Positions 46,301 to 60,821 of a stretch of DNA of 64,000 bases are shown piece after piece. Made by a program: the position numbers and the translations under genes. The stretch covers positions 2,640,501 to 2,704,500 of the forward strand of contig JAWQEG010000501.1 in assembly GCA_033782935.1 (NCBI GenBank). Direction: 5' to 3'. Position 1 is the stretch's first letter. Each line of letters begins with the position of its first letter. The notes under the pieces are model-generated. The model was given only the letters and a program-made list of their open reading frames with translations. It searched no databases and was not told the DNA's origin. This stretch comes from Petrolisthes cinctipes. Taxonomy: Eukaryota > Arthropoda > Malacostraca > Decapoda > Porcellanidae.

Positions 46301-49300
46301 TCTTCTGTACCCGTTTATATCTCGAATTCAGGCTCAAAACACCCGAAAATTCAATATTTTGGGGTCCCAGAAGCAATCTGTACATGCCTACTCAGTGCTA
46401 GAATATTTTCAAAATATAGGCTAAAAACATGCTAAAAATCGATCTTATAGGTGCCAAAAATTCGATATCTCAAATTCAGTCCCAAAACACCCGAAAATTC
46501 GATATTTAGAGGTCCCAGAAGGTATCTGTACATGCCTACACAGTGCTAGAATATTTTCAAAATATAGGCTAAAAACATGCTAAAAATCGACATTTTAGGT
46601 GCCAAAAAATCGATATCTCAAATTCAGTCCCAAAACACCCGAAAATTCGATATTTAGAGGTCCAAGAAGGTATCTGTTCATGCCTACTCCGTGTTAGAGT
46701 ATTTTCAAAATACAGGCCAAAAACATACTGAAAATCGATCTTTTAGGTGCCCAAAAGTCGATATGTGCATGCATCTTCAGTACCCGTTTATATCTCAAAT
46801 TCAGGCTCAAAACACCCGAAAATTCAATATTTTGGGGTCCCAGAAGCAATCTGTACATGCCTACTCAGTGTTAGAGTATTTTCAAAATACAGGCCCAAAA
46901 CATGCTGAAAATCGATATTTTAGATGCCCAAAGTCAATATGTGCATGTATCTTCTGTACCCGTTTATATCTCAAATTCAGGCTCAAAACACCCGAAAATT
47001 CGATATTTAGGGGTCCCAGAAGCGATCTGTACATGCCTACTCCGTTTTAGAGTATTTTCAAAATACATGCTCAAAACATACTGAAAATCGATCTTTTAGG
47101 TGCACAAAAGTCGATATGTGCATGCATCTTCAGTACCCGTTTATATCTCAAATTCAGGCTCAAAACACCCGAAAATTCAATATTTTGGGGTCCCAGAAGC
47201 AATCTGTACATGCCTACTCAGTGTTAGAGTATTTTCAAAATACAGGCCCAAAACATGCTGAAAATCGATATTTTAGATGCCCAAAGTCAATATGTGCATG
47301 TATCTTCTGTACCCGTTTATATCTCAAATTCAGGCTCAAAACACCCGAAAATTCAATATTTTGGGGTCCCAGAAGCAATCTGTACATGCCTACTCAGTGT
47401 TAGAGTATTTTCAAAATACAGGGCCAAAACATGCTGAAAATCGATATTTTAGATGCCCAAAGTCAATATGTGCATGTATCTTCTGTACCCGTTTATATCT
47501 CAAATTCAGGCTCAAAAAACCCGAAAATTCAATATTTTGGGGTCCCAGAAGCAATCTGTACATGCCTACACAGTGCTAGAATATTTTCAAAATATAGGCT
47601 AAAAACATGCTAAAAATCGACATTTTAGGTGCCAAAAAATCGATATCTCAAATTCAGTCCCAAAACACCAGAAAATTCGATATTTAGAGGTCCCAGAAGG
47701 TATCTGTACATGCCTACACTGTGTTAGAGTATTTTCAAAATACAAGCCAAAAACATACTGAAAATCGGTCTTTTCGGTGCCCAAAAGTCGATATGTGCAT
47801 GCATCTTCTGTACCCGTTTATATCTCAAATTTTGGCCCTAAACACCCGAAAATTCGATATTTTGGGGTCCCAGAAGCGATCTGTACATGCCTACTACGTG
47901 TTAGAGTATTTTTAAAATACAGGCCAAAAACATGCTGAAAATAGATATTTTTGGTGCCCAAAGTCAATATGTGCATGTATCTTCTGTACCCGTTTATATC
48001 TCTAATTCAGGCTCAAAACACCCGAAAATTCAATATTTTGGGGTCCCAGAAGCAATCTGTACAGTGCTAGAATATTTTCAAAATATAGGCTAAAAACATG
48101 CTAAAAATCGACATTTTAGTTGCCAAAAAATCGATATCTCAAATTCAGTCCCAAAACACCCGAAAATTCGATATTTAGAGGTCCCAGAAGGTATCTGTAC
48201 ATGCCTACACTGTGTTAGAGTATTTTCAAAATACAGGCCAAAAACATACTGAAAATCGGTCTTTTAGGTGCCCAAAAGTCGATATGTGCATGCATCTTCT
48301 GTACCCGTTTATATCTCAAATTTTGGCACTAAACACCGAAAATGAGATTTTTTGGGGTCCCAGAAGCGATCTGTACATGCCTACTCCGTGTTAGAGTATT
48401 TTCAAAATACAAGCCAAAAACATGCTGAAAATCGATATTTTTGGTGCCCAAAAGTCGATATGTGCATGCATCTTCTGTACCCGTTTATATCTCAAATTCA
48501 GGCTCAAAACACCCGAAAATTCAATATTTTGGGGTCCCAGAAACAATCTGTACAGTGCTAGAATATTTTCAAAATATAGGCTAAAAACATGCTAAAAATC
48601 GATCTTTTAGGTGCCAAAAAGTCGATATCTCAAATTCAGTCCCAAAACTCCCGAAAATTCGATATTTAGGGGTCCCAGAAGCGATCTGTACATGCCTACT
48701 CCGTGTTAGAGTATTTTCAAAATACATGCTCAAAACATACTGAAAATCGATCTTTTAGGTGCACAAAAGTCGATATGTGCATGCATCTTCAGTACCCGTT
48801 TATATCTCAAATTCAGGCTCAAAACACCCGAAAATTCAATATTTTGGGGTCCCAGAAGCAATCTGTACATGCCTACTCAGTGTTAGAGTATTTTCAAAAT
48901 ACAGGCCTAAAACATGCTGAAAATCGATATTTTAGATGACCAAAGTCAATATGTGCATGTATCTTCTGTACCCGTTTATATTTCAAATTCAGGCTCAAAA
49001 CACCCGAAAATTCAATATTTTGGGGTCCCAGAAGCAATCTGTACATGCCTACACAGTGCTAGAATATTTTCAAAATATAGGCTAAAAACATGCTAAAAAT
49101 CGACATTTTAGGTGCCAAAAAATCGATATCTCAAATTCAGTCCCAAAACACCTGAAAATTCGATATTTAGAGGTCCCAGAAGGTATCTGTACATGCCTAC
49201 TCCGTGTTAGAGTATTTTCAAAATACAGGCCAAAAACATACTGAAAATCAATCTTTTAGGTGCCCAAAAGTCGATATGTGCATGCATCTTCTGTACCCGT

Positions 49301-50133
49301 TTATATCTCAAATTCTGGCCCTAAACACCCGAAAATTCGATATTTTGGGGTCCCAGAAGCGATCTGTACATGCCTACTCCGTGTTAGAGTATTTTCAAAA
49401 TTCAGGCCCAAAACATGCTGAAAATCGATATTTTTGGTGCCCAAAGTCAATATGAGCATGTATCTTCTGTACCCGTTTATATCTCGAATTCAGGCTCAAA
49501 ACACCCGAAAATTCAATATTTTGGGGTCCCAGAAGCAATCTCTACATGCCTACTCAGTGCTAGAATATTTTCAAAATATAGGCTAAAAACATGCTAAAAA
49601 TCGATCGTTTAGGTGCCAAAAATTCGATATCTCAAATTCAGTCCCAAAACACCCGAAAATTCGATAGTTAGGGGTCCCAGAAGCGATCTGTACATGCCTA
49701 CTCCGTGTTAGAGTATTTTCAAAATACATGCTCAAAACATACTGAAAAACGATCTTTTAGGTGCACAAAAGTCGATATGTGCATGCATCTTCAGTACCCG
49801 TTTATATCTCAAATTCAGGCTCAAAACACCCGAAAATTCAATATTTTGGGGTCCCAGAAGCAATCTGTACATGCCTACACGGTGCTAGAATATTTTCAAA
49901 ATATAGGCTAAAAACATGCTAAAAATCGACATTTTAGGTGCCAAAAAATCGATATCTCAAATTCAGTCCCAAAACACCAGAAAATTCGATATTTAGAGGT
50001 CCCAGAAGGTATCTGTACATGCCTACTCCGTGTTAGAGTATTTTCAAAATACAGGCCAAAAACATACTGAAAATCGATCTTTTAGGTGCCCAAAAGTCGA
50101 TATGTGCATGCATCTTCTGTACCCGTTTATATC

Positions 50134-50220
50134 TCAAATTCTGGCCCTAAACACCCTGAAATCGATATTTTTGGTGCCCAAAGTCAATATGTGCATGTAT
50201 CTTCTGTACCCGTTTATATC
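50134..50220 (+). repeat. Independent 87-bp half-monomer with a different join
   Basis: Boundary phrases are 87 bp apart. Here the join is 'aaacaccctgaaatcgat': the start of an A half ('cacccgaaaa') passes into the start of a B half ('ctgaaaatcgat') with one A lost. The ten earlier halves join at 'aggcccaaaaca', so this is a separate half-register event on the other side of the shared motif. Confidence 0.87.
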
Positions 50221-50858
50221 TCAAATTCAGGCTCAAAACACCAGAAAATTCAATATTTTGGGGTCCCAGAAGCAATCTGTACATGCCTACACAGTGCTAG
50301 AATATTTTCAAAATATAGGCTAAAAACATGCTAAAAATCGACATTTTAGGTGCCAAAAAATCGATATCTTAAATTCAGTCCCAAAACACCCGAAAATTCG
50401 ATATTTAGAGGTCCCAGAAGGTATCTGTACATGCCTACACTGTGTTAGAGTATTTTCAAGATACAGGCCAAAAACATACTGAAAATCGGTATTTTAGGTG
50501 CCCAAAAGTCGATATGTGCATGCATCTTCTGTACCCGTTTATATCTCAAATTTTGGCCCTAAACACCCAAAAATTCGATATTTTGGGGTCCCAGAAGCGA
50601 TCTGTACATGCCTACTCCGTGTTAGCGTATTTTCAAAATACAGGCCAAAAACATGCTGAAAATCGATATTTTTGGTGCCCAAAGTCAATATGTGCATGTA
50701 TCTTCTGTACCCGTTTATATCTCAAATTCAGGCTCAAAACACCCGAAAATTCAATATTTTGGGGTCCCAGAAGCAATCTGTACAGTGCTAGAATATTTTC
50801 AAAATATAGGCTAAAAACATGCTAAAAATCGATCTTTTAGGTGCCAAAAGTCGATATC

Positions 50859-51525
50859 TCAAATTCAGTCCCAAAACACCCTAAAATTCGATATTTAGGG
50901 GTCCCAGAAGCGATCTGTACATGAGTACTCCGTTTTAGAGTATTTTCAAAATACATGCTCAAAACATACTGAAAATCGATCTTTTAGGTGCACAAAAGTC
51001 GATATGTGCATGCATCCTCAGTACCAGTTTATATCTCAAATTCAGGCTCAAAACACCCGAAAATTCAATATTTTGGGGTCCCAGAAGCAATCTGTACATG
51101 CCTACTCAGTGTTAGAGTATTTTCAAAATACAGGCCCAAAACATGCTGAAAATCGATATTTTAGATGCCCAAAGTCAATATGTGCATGTATCTTCTGTAC
51201 CCGTTTATATCTCAAATTCAGGCTCAAAACACCCGAAAATTCAATATTTTGGGGTCCCAGAAGCAATCTGTACATGCCTACTCAGTGTTAGAGTATTTTC
51301 AAAATACAGGCCCAAAACATGCTGAAAATCGATATTTTAGATGCCCAAAGTCAATATGTGCATGTATCTTCTGTACCCGTTTATATCTCAAATTCAGGCT
51401 CAAAACACCCGAAAATTCAATATTTTGGGGTCCCAGAAGCAATCTGTAAAGTGCTAGAATATTTTCAAAATATAGGCTAAAAAGATGCTAAAAATCGATC
51501 TTTTAGGTGCCAAAAAGTCGATATC
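50859..51525 (+). repeat. 667-bp tetramer X-Y-Y-Z-short, copy 1
   Basis: 177+176+176+138 = 667 bp. It starts at an X with 'gccaaaagtcg' just upstream (one A fewer than usual) and contains 'catgagtactccg'. Two Y monomers in a row distinguish it from the usual trimer. Confidence 0.87.
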
Positions 51526-52192
51526 TCAAATTCAGTCCTAAAACACCCGAAAATTCGATATTTAGGGGTCCCAGAAGCGATCTGTACATGCCTACTCCGT
51601 TTTAGAGTATTTTCAAAATACATGCTCAAAACATACTGAAAATCGATCTTTTAGGTGCACAAAAGTCGATATGTGCATGCATCTTCAGTACCCGTTTATA
51701 TCTCAAATTCAGGCTCAAAACACCCGAAAATTCAATATTTTGGGGTCCCAGAAGCAATCTGTACATGCCAACTCAGTGTTAGAGTATTTTCAAAATACAG
51801 GCCCAAAACATGCCGAAAATAGATATTTTAGATGCCCAAAGTCAATATGTGCATGTATCTTCTGTACCCGTTTATATCTCAAATTCAGGCTCAAAACACC
51901 CGAAAATTCAATATTTTGGGGTCCCAGAAGCAATCTGTACATGCCTACTCAGTGTTAGAGTATTTTCAAAATACAGGCCCAAAACATGCTGAAAATCGAT
52001 ATTTTAGATGCCCAAAGTCAATATGTGCATGTATCTTCTGTACCCGTTTATATCTCAAATTCAGGCTCAAAACACCCGAAAATTCAATATTTTGGGGTCC
52101 CAGAAGCAATCTGTAAAGTGCTAGAATATTTTCAAAATATAGGCTAAAAAGATGCTAAAAATCGATCTTTTAGGTGCCAAAAAGTCGATATC
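51526..52192 (+). repeat. 667-bp tetramer X-Y-Y-Z-short, copy 2
   Basis: Begins exactly 667 bp after copy 1. Private variants are 'catgccaactcagtg', 'catgccgaaaatag' and 'ctgtaaagtgctag'. Confidence 0.87.
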
Positions 52193-52720
52193 TCAAATTC
52201 AGTCCCAAAACACCCGAAAATTCGATATTTAGGGGTCCCAGAAGCGATCTGTACATGCCTACTCCGTTTTAGAGTATTTTCAAAATACATGCTCAAAACA
52301 TACTGAAAATCGATCTTTTAGGTGCACAAAAGTCGATATGTGCATGCATCTTCAGTACCCGTTTATATCTCAAATTCAGGCTCAAAACACCCGAAAATTC
52401 AATATTTTGGGGTCCCAGAAGCAATCTGTACATGCCAACTCAGTGTTAGAGTATTTTCAAAATACAGGCCCAAAACATGCCGAAAATCGATATTTTAGAT
52501 GCCCAAAGTCAATATGTGCATGTATCTTCTGTACCCGTTTATATCTCAAATTCAGGCTCAAAACACCCGAAAATTCAATATTTTGGGGTCCCAGAAGCAA
52601 TCTGTACATGCCTACTCAGTGTTAGAGTATTTTCAAAATACAGGGCCAAAACATGCTGAAAATCGATATTTTAGATGCCCAAAGTCAATATGTGCATGTA
52701 TCTTCTGTACCCGTTTATAT
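52193..52720 (+). repeat. 667-bp tetramer, third copy, incomplete
   Basis: X-Y-Y as in copy 2, including 'catgccaactcagtg'. It then leaves the pattern at 'cagggccaaaac' and 'ctcaatatctggctc' instead of ending in Z-short. Confidence 0.84.
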
Positions 52721-55700
52721 CTCAATATCTGGCTCAAAACACCCGAAAATTCAATATTTTGGGGTCCCAGAAGCGATCTGTACATGCCTACTCCGTGTTA
52801 GAGTATTTTCAAAATACAGGCCAAAAACATACTGAAAATCGATCTTTTAGGTGCCAAAAAGTCGATATGTACATGCATCTTCTGTACCCGTTTATATCTC
52901 AAATTCTGGCCCTAAACATCCGAAAATTCGATATTTTGGGGTCCCAGAAGCGATCTGTACATTCCTACTCCGAGTTAGAGTATTTTCAAATTCAAGCCCA
53001 AAACATGCTGAAAATCGATATTTTTGGTGCCCAAAGTCAATATGTGCATGTATCTTCTGTACCCGTTTATATCTCAAATTCAGGCTCAAAAAACCCGAAA
53101 ATTCAATATTTTGGGGTCCCAGAAGCAATCTGTACATGCCTACACAGTGCTAGAATATTTTCAAAATATAGGCTAAAAACATGCTAAAAATCGACATTTT
53201 AGGTGCCAAAAAATCGATATCTCAAATTCAGTCCCAAAACACCCGAAAATTCGATATTTAGAGGTCCCAGAAGGTATCTGTACATGCCTACACTGTGTTA
53301 GAGTATTTTCAAAATACAAGCCAAAAACATACTGAAAATCGGTCTTTTCGGTGCCCAAAAGTCGATATGTGCATGCATCTTCTGTACCCGTTTATATCTC
53401 AAATTTTGGCCCTAAACACCCGAAAATTCGATATTTTGGGGTCCCAGAAGCGATCTGTACATGCCTACTCCGTGTTAGAGTATTTTTAAAATACAGGCCA
53501 AAAACATGCTGAAAATAGATATTTTTGGTGCCCAAAGTCAATATGTGCATGTATCTTCTGTACCCGTTTATATCTCTAATTCAGGCTCAAAACACCCGAA
53601 AATTCAATATTTTGGGGTCCCAGAAGCAATCTGTACAGTGCTAGAATATTTTCAAAATATAGGCTAAAAACATGCTAAAAATCGATCTTTTAGGTGCCAA
53701 AAAGTCGTTATCTCAAATTCAGTCCCAAAACACCCGAAAATTCGATATTTAGGGGTCCCAGAAGCGTTCTGTACATGCCTACTCCGTGTTAGAGTATTTT
53801 CAAAATACATGCTCAAAACATACTGAAAATCGATCTTTTAGGTGCACAAAAGTCGATATGTGCATGCATCTTCAGTACCCGTTTATATCTCAAATTCAGG
53901 CTCAAAACACCCGAAAATTCAATATTTTGGGGTCCCAGAAGCAATCTGTACATGCCTACTCAGTGTTAGAGTATTTTCAAAATACAGGCCCAAAACATGC
54001 TGAAAATCGATATTTTAGATGCCCAAAGTCAATATGTGCATGTATCTTCTGTACCCGTTTATATCTCAAATTCAGGCTCAAAACACCCGAAAATTCAATA
54101 TTTTGGGGTCCCAGAAGCAATCTGTACATGCCTACACAGTGCTAGAATATTTTCAAAATATAGGCTAAAAACATGCTAAAAATCGACATTTTAGGTGCCA
54201 AAAAATCGATATCTCAAATTCAGTCCCAAAACACCCGAAAATTCGATATTTAGAGGTCCCAGAAGGTATCTGTACATGCCTACTCCGTGTTAGAGTATTT
54301 TCAAAATACAGGCCAAAAACATACTGAAAATCGATCTTTTAGGTGCCCAAAAGTCGATATGTGCATGCATCTTCTGTACCCGTTTATATCTCAAATTTTG
54401 GCCCTAAACACCCGAAAATTCGATATTTTGGGGTCCCAGAAGCGATCTGTACATGCCTACTCCGTGTTAGAGTATTTTCAAAATTCAGGCCCAAAACATG
54501 CTGAAAATCGATATTTTTGGTGCCCAAAGTCAATATGTGCATGTATCTTCTGTACCCGTTTATATCTCGAATTCAGGCTCAAAACACCCGAAAATTCAAT
54601 ATTTTGGGGTCCCAGAAGCAATCTGTACATGCCTACTCAGTGCTAGAATATTTTCAAAATATAGGCTAAAAACATGCTAAAAATCGATCTTATAGGTGCC
54701 AAAAATTCGATATCTCAAATTCAGTCCCAAAACACCCGAAAATTCGATATTTAGAGGTCCCAGAAGGTATCTGTACATGCCTACACAGTGCTAGAATATT
54801 TTCAAAATATAGGCTAAAAACATGCTAAAAATCGACATTTTAGGTGCCAAAAAATCGATATCTCAAATTCAGTCCCAAAACACCCGAAAATTCGATATTT
54901 AGAGGTCCAAGAAGGTATCTGTACATGCCTACTCCGTGTTAGAGTATTTTCAAAATACAGGCCAAAAACATACTGAAAATCGATCTTTTAGGTGCCCAAA
55001 AGTCGATATGTGCATGCATCTTCAGTACCCGTTTATATCTCAAATTCAGGCTCAAAACACCCGAAAATTCAATATTTTGGGGTCCCAGAAGCAATCTGTA
55101 CATGCCTACTCAGTGTTAGAGTATTTTCAAAATACAGGCCCAAAACATGCTGAAAATCGATATTTTAGATGCCCAAAGTCAATATGTGCATGTATCTTCT
55201 GTACCCGTTTATATCTCAAATTCAGGCTCAAAACACCCGAAAATTCGATATTTAGGGGTCCCAGAAGCGATCTGTACATGCCTACTCCGTTTTAGAGTAT
55301 TTTCAAAATACATGCTCAAAACATACTGAAAATCGATCTTTTAGGTGCACAAAAGTCGATATGTGCATGCATCTTCAGTACCCGTTTATATCTCAAATTC
55401 AGGCTCAAAACACCCGAAAATTCAATATTTTGGGGTCCCAGAAGCAATCTGTACATGCCTACTCAGTGTTAGAGTATTTTCAAAATACAGGCCCAAAACA
55501 TGCTGAAAATCGATATTTTAGATGCCCAAAGTCAATATGTGCATGTATCTTCTGTACCCGTTTATATCTCAAATTCAGGCTCAAAACACCCGAAAATTCA
55601 ATATTTTGGGGTCCCAGAAGCAATCTGTACATGCCTACTCAGTGTTAGAGTATTTTCAAAATACAGGGCCAAAACATGCTGAAAATCGATATTTTAGATG

Positions 55701-58379
55701 CCCAAAGTCAATATGTGCATGTATCTTCTGTACCCGTTTATATCTCAAATTCAGGCTCAAAAAACCCGAAAATTCAATATTTTGGGGTCCCAGAAGCAAT
55801 CTGTACATGCCTACACAGTGCTAGAATATTTTCAAAATATAGGCTAAAAACATGCTAAAAATCGACATTTTAGGTGCCAAAAAATCGATATCTCAAATTC
55901 AGTCCCAAAACACCAGAAAATTCGATATTTAGAGGTCCCAGAAGGTATCTGTACATGCCTACACTGTGTTAGAGTATTTTCAAAATACAAGCCAAAAACA
56001 TACTGAAAATCGGTCTTTTCGGTGCCCAAAAGTCGATATGTGCATGCATCTTCTGTACCCGTTTATATCTCAAATTTTGGCCCTAAACACCCGAAAATTC
56101 GATATTTTGGGGTCCCAGAAGCGATCTGTACATGCCTACTACGTGTTAGAGTATTTTTAAAATACAGGCCAAAAACATGCTGAAAATAGATATTTTTGGT
56201 GCCCAAAGTCAATATGTGCATGTATCTTCTGTACCCGTTTATATCTCTAATTCAGGCTCAAAACACCCGAAAATTCAATATTTTGGGGTCCCAGAAGCAA
56301 TCTGTACAGTGCTAGAATATTTTCAAAATATAGGCTAAAAACATGCTAAAAATCGACATTTTAGTTGCCAAAAAATCGATATCTCAAATTCAGTCCCAAA
56401 ACACCCGAAAATTCGATATTTAGAGGTCCCAGAAGGTATCTGTACATGCCTACACTGTGTTAGAGTATTTTCAAAATACAGGCCAAAAACATACTGAAAA
56501 TCGGTCTTTTAGGTGCCCAAAAGTCGATATGTGCATGCATCTTCTGTACCCGTTTATATCTCAAATTTTGGCACTAAACACCCGAAAATGAGATTTTTTG
56601 GGGTCCCAGAAGCGATCTGTACATGCCTACTCCGTGTTAGAGTATTTTCAAAATACAAGCCAAAAACATGCTGAAAATCGATATTTTTGGTGCCCAAAAG
56701 TCGATATGTGCATGCATCTTCTGTACCCGTTTATATCTCAAATTCAGGCTCAAAACACCCGAAAATTCAATATTTTGGGGTCCCAGAAACAATCTGTACA
56801 GTGCTAGAATATTTTCAAAATATAGGCTAAAAACATGCTAAAAATCGATCTTTTAGGTGCCAAAAAGTCGATATCTCAAATTCAGTCCCAAAACTCCCGA
56901 AAATTCGATATTTAGGGGTCCCAGAAGCGATCTGTACATGCCTACTCCGTGTCAGAGTATTTTCAAAATACATGCTCAAAACATACTGAAAATCGATCTT
57001 TTAGGTGCACAAAAGTCGATATGTGCATGCATCTTCAGTACCCGTTTATATCTCAAATTCAGGCTCAAAACACCCGAAAATTCAATATTTTGGGGTCCCA
57101 GAAGCAATCTGTACATGCCTACTCAGTGTTAGAGTATTTTCAAAATACAGGACCAAAACATGCTGAAAATCGATATTTTAGATGACCAAAGTCAATATGT
57201 GCATGTATCTTCTGTACCCGTTTATATTTCAAATTCAGGCTCAAAACACCCGAAAATTCAATATTTTGGGGTCCCAGAAGCAATCTGTACATGCCTACAC
57301 AGTGCTAGAATATTTTCAAAATATAGGCTAAAAACATGCTAAAAATCGACATTTTAGGTGCCAAAAAATCGATATCTCAAATTCAGTCCCAAAACACCTG
57401 AAAATTCGATATTTAGAGGTCCCAGAAGGTATCTGTACATGCCTACTCCGTGTTAGAGTATTTTCAAAATACAGGCCAAAAACATACTGAAAATCAATCT
57501 TTTAGGTGCCCAAAAGTCGATATGTGCATGCATCTTCTGTACCCGTTTATATCTCAAATTCTGGCCCTAAACACCCGAAAATTCGATATTTTGGGGTCCC
57601 AGAAGCGATCTGTACATGCCTACTCCGTGTTAGAGTATTTTCAAAATTCAGGCCCAAAACATGCTGAAAATCGATATTTTTGGTGCCCAAAGTCAATATG
57701 AGCATGTATCTTCTGTACCCGTTTATATCTCGAATTCAGGCTCAAAACACCCGAAAATTCAATATTTTGGGGTCCCAGAAGCAATCTCTACATGCCTACT
57801 CAGTGCTAGAATATTTTCAAAATATAGGCTAAAAACATGCTAAAAATCGATCGTTTAGGTGCCAAAAATTCGATATCTCAAATTCAGTCCCAAAACACCC
57901 GAAAATTCGATAGTTAGGGGTCCCAGAAGCGATCTGTACATGCCTACTCCGTGTTAGAGTATTTTCAAAATACATGCTCAAAACATACTGAAAAACGATC
58001 TTTTAGGTGCACAAAAGTCGATATGTGCATGCATCTTCAGTACCCGTTTATATCTCAAATTCAGGCTCAAAACACCCGAAAATTCAATATTTTGGGGTCC
58101 CAGAAGCAATCTGTACATGCCTACACGGTGCTAGAATATTTTCAAAATATAGGCTAAAAACATGCTAAAAATCGACATTTTAGGTGCCAAAAAATCGATA
58201 TCTCAAATTCAGTCCCAAAACACCAGAAAATTCGATATTTAGAGGTCCCAGAAGGTATCTGTACATGCCTACTCCGTGTTAGAGTATTTTCAAAATACAG
58301 GCCAAAAACATACTGAAAATCGATCTTTTAGGTGCCCAAAAGTCGATATGTGCATGCATCTTCTGTACCCGTTTATATC

Positions 58380-58466
58380 TCAAATTCTGGCCCTAAACAC
58401 CCTGAAATCGATATTTTTGGTGCCCAAAGTCAATATGTGCATGTATCTTCTGTACCCGTTTATATC
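58380..58466 (+). repeat. Second copy of the 87-bp half-monomer
   Basis: Same 'aaacaccctgaaatcgat' join as at 50134, 8,246 bp downstream. It is explained by the 8.2-kb tandem duplication, so it is not a second independent event. Confidence 0.87.
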
Positions 58467-59104
58467 TCAAATTCAGGCTCAAAACACCAGAAAATTCAAT
58501 ATTTTGGGGTCCCAGAAGCAATCTGTACATGCCTACACAGTGCTAGAATATTTTCAAAATATAGGCTAAAAACATGCTAAAAATCGACATTTTAGGTGCC
58601 AAAAAATCGATATCTTAAATTCAGTCCCAAAACACCCGAAAATTCGATATTTAGAGGTCCCAGAAGGTATCTGTACATGCCTACACTGTGTTAGAGTATT
58701 TTCAAGATACAGGCCAAAAACATACTGAAAATCGGTATTTTAGGTGCCCAAAAGTCGATATGTGCATGCATCTTCTGTACCCGTTTATATCTCAAATTTT
58801 GGACCTAAACACCCAAAAATTCGATATTTTGGGGTCCCAGAAGCGATCTGTACATGCCTACTCCGTGTTAGCGTATTTTCAAAATACAGGCCAAAAACAT
58901 GCTGAAAATCGATATTTTTGGTGCCCAAAGTCAATATGTGCATGTATCTTCTGTACCCGTTTATATCTCAAATTCAGGCTCAAAACACCCGAAAATTCAA
59001 TATTTTGGGGTCCCAGAAGCAATCTGTACAGTGCTATAATATTTTCAAAATATAGGCTAAAAACATGCTAAAAATCGATCTTTTAGGTGCCAAAAGTCGA
59101 TATC

Positions 59105-59771
59105 TCAAATTCAGTCCCAAAACACCCGAAAATTCGATATTTAGGGGTCCCAGAAGCGATCTGTACATGAGTACTCCGTTTTAGAGTATTTTCAAAATAC
59201 ATGCTCAAAACATACTGAAAATCGATCTTTTAGGTGCACAAAAGTCGATATGTGCATGCATCTTCAGTACCAGTTTATATCTCAAATTCAGGCTCAAAAC
59301 ACCCGAAAATTCAATATTTTGGGGTCCCAGAAGCAATCTGTACATGCCTACTCAGTGTTAGAGTATTTTCAAAATACAGGCCCAAAACATGCTGAAAATC
59401 GATATTTTAGATGCCCAAAGTCAATATGTGCATGTATCTTCTGTACCCGTTTATATCTCAAATTCAGGCTCAAAACACCCGAAAATTCAATATTTTGGGG
59501 TCCCAGAAGCAATCTGTACATGCCTACTCAGTGTTAGAGTATTTTCAAAATACAGGCCCAAAACATGCTGAAAATCGATATTTTAGATGCCCAAAGTCAA
59601 TATGTGCATGTATCTTCTGTACCCGTTTATATCTCAAATTCAGGCTCAAAACACCCGAAAATTCAATATTTTGGGGTCCCAGAAGCAATCTGTAAAGTGC
59701 TAGAATATTTTCAAAATATAGGCTAAAAAGATGCTAAAAATCGATCTTTTAGGTGCCAAAAAGTCGATATC
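59105..59771 (+). repeat. 667-bp tetramer in duplication copy 2
   Basis: Counterpart of 50859-51525 (offset 8,246). The next X begins at 59772 and matches the third, incomplete copy at 52193. So this duplicate has two starts where the first has three. Confidence 0.85.
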
Positions 59772-60821
59772 TCAAATTCAGTCCCAAAACACCCGAAAAT
59801 TCGATATTTAGGGGTCCCAGAAGCGATCTGTACATGCCTACTCCGTTTTAGAGTATTTTCAAAATACATGCTCAAAACATACTGAAAATCAATCTTTTAG
59901 GTGCACAAAAGTCGATATGTGCATGCATCTTCAGTACCCGTTTATATCTCAAATTCAGGCTCAAAACACCCGAAAATTCAATATTTTGGAGTCCCAGAAG
60001 CAATCTGTACATGCCAACTCAGTGTTAGAGTATTTTCAAAATACAGGCCCAAAACATGCCGAAAATCGATATTTTAGATGCCCAAAGTCAATATGTGCAT
60101 GTATCTTCTGTACCCGTTTATATCTCAAATTCAGGCTCAAAACACCCGAAAATTCAATATTTTGGGGTCCCAGAAGCAATCTGTACATGCCTACTTAGTG
60201 TTAGAGTATTTTCAAAATACAGGGCCAAAACATGCTGAAAATCGATATTTTAGATGCCCAAAGTCAATATGTGCATGTATCTTCTGTACCCGTTTATATC
60301 TCAATATCTGGCTCAAAACACCCGAAAATTCAATATTTTGGGGTCCCAGAAGCAATCTGTACATGCCTACACAGTGCTAGAATATTTTCAAAATATAGGC
60401 TAAAAACATGCTAAAAATCGACATTTTAGGTGCCAAAAAATCGATATCTCAAATTCAGTCCCAAAACACCAGAAAATTCGATATTTAGAGGTCCCAGAAG
60501 GTATCTGTACATGCCTACTCCGTGTTAGAGTATTTTCAAAATACAGGCCAAAAACATACTGAAAATCGATCTTTTAGGTGCCAAAAAGTCGATATGTACA
60601 TGCATCTTCTGTACCCGTTTATATCTCAAATTCTGGCCCTAAACATCCGAAAATTCGATATTTTGGGGTCCCAGAAGCGATCTGTACATGCCTAATCCGA
60701 GTTAGAGTATTTTCAAATTCAAGCCCAAAACATGCTGAAAATCGATATTTTTGGTGCCCAAAGTCAATATGTGCATGTATCTTCTGTACCCGTTTATATC
60801 TCAAATTCAGGCTCAAAAAAC

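Larger units (their letters stand above)
44850..53094 (+). repeat. 8.2-kb tandem duplication, copy 1
   Basis: Matches 53095-60821 at an offset of 8,245-8,246 bp across many private variants: 'aatcggtcttttcgg', 'gaaaatagatattttt', 'aagtcgttatctc', 'agaagcgttctg', 'ttagttgcc', 'gagattttttgggg', 'tatgagcatg', 'tcaagatacaggcc' and the 87-bp half. It holds one 667-bp tetramer more than copy 2. Confidence 0.9.
53095..60821 (+). repeat. 8.2-kb tandem duplication, copy 2 (7.7 kb)
   Basis: Follows copy 1 directly. It is shorter by one 667-bp tetramer and longer by one 148-bp Z monomer near 60.35-60.5 kb, which accounts for the offset falling from 8,246 to 7,579 and then rising to 7,727. The few point differences (for example 'ccctaaaattcg' at 50880 against 'cccgaaaattcg' at 59126) suggest a recent event. 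Confidence 0.9.
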
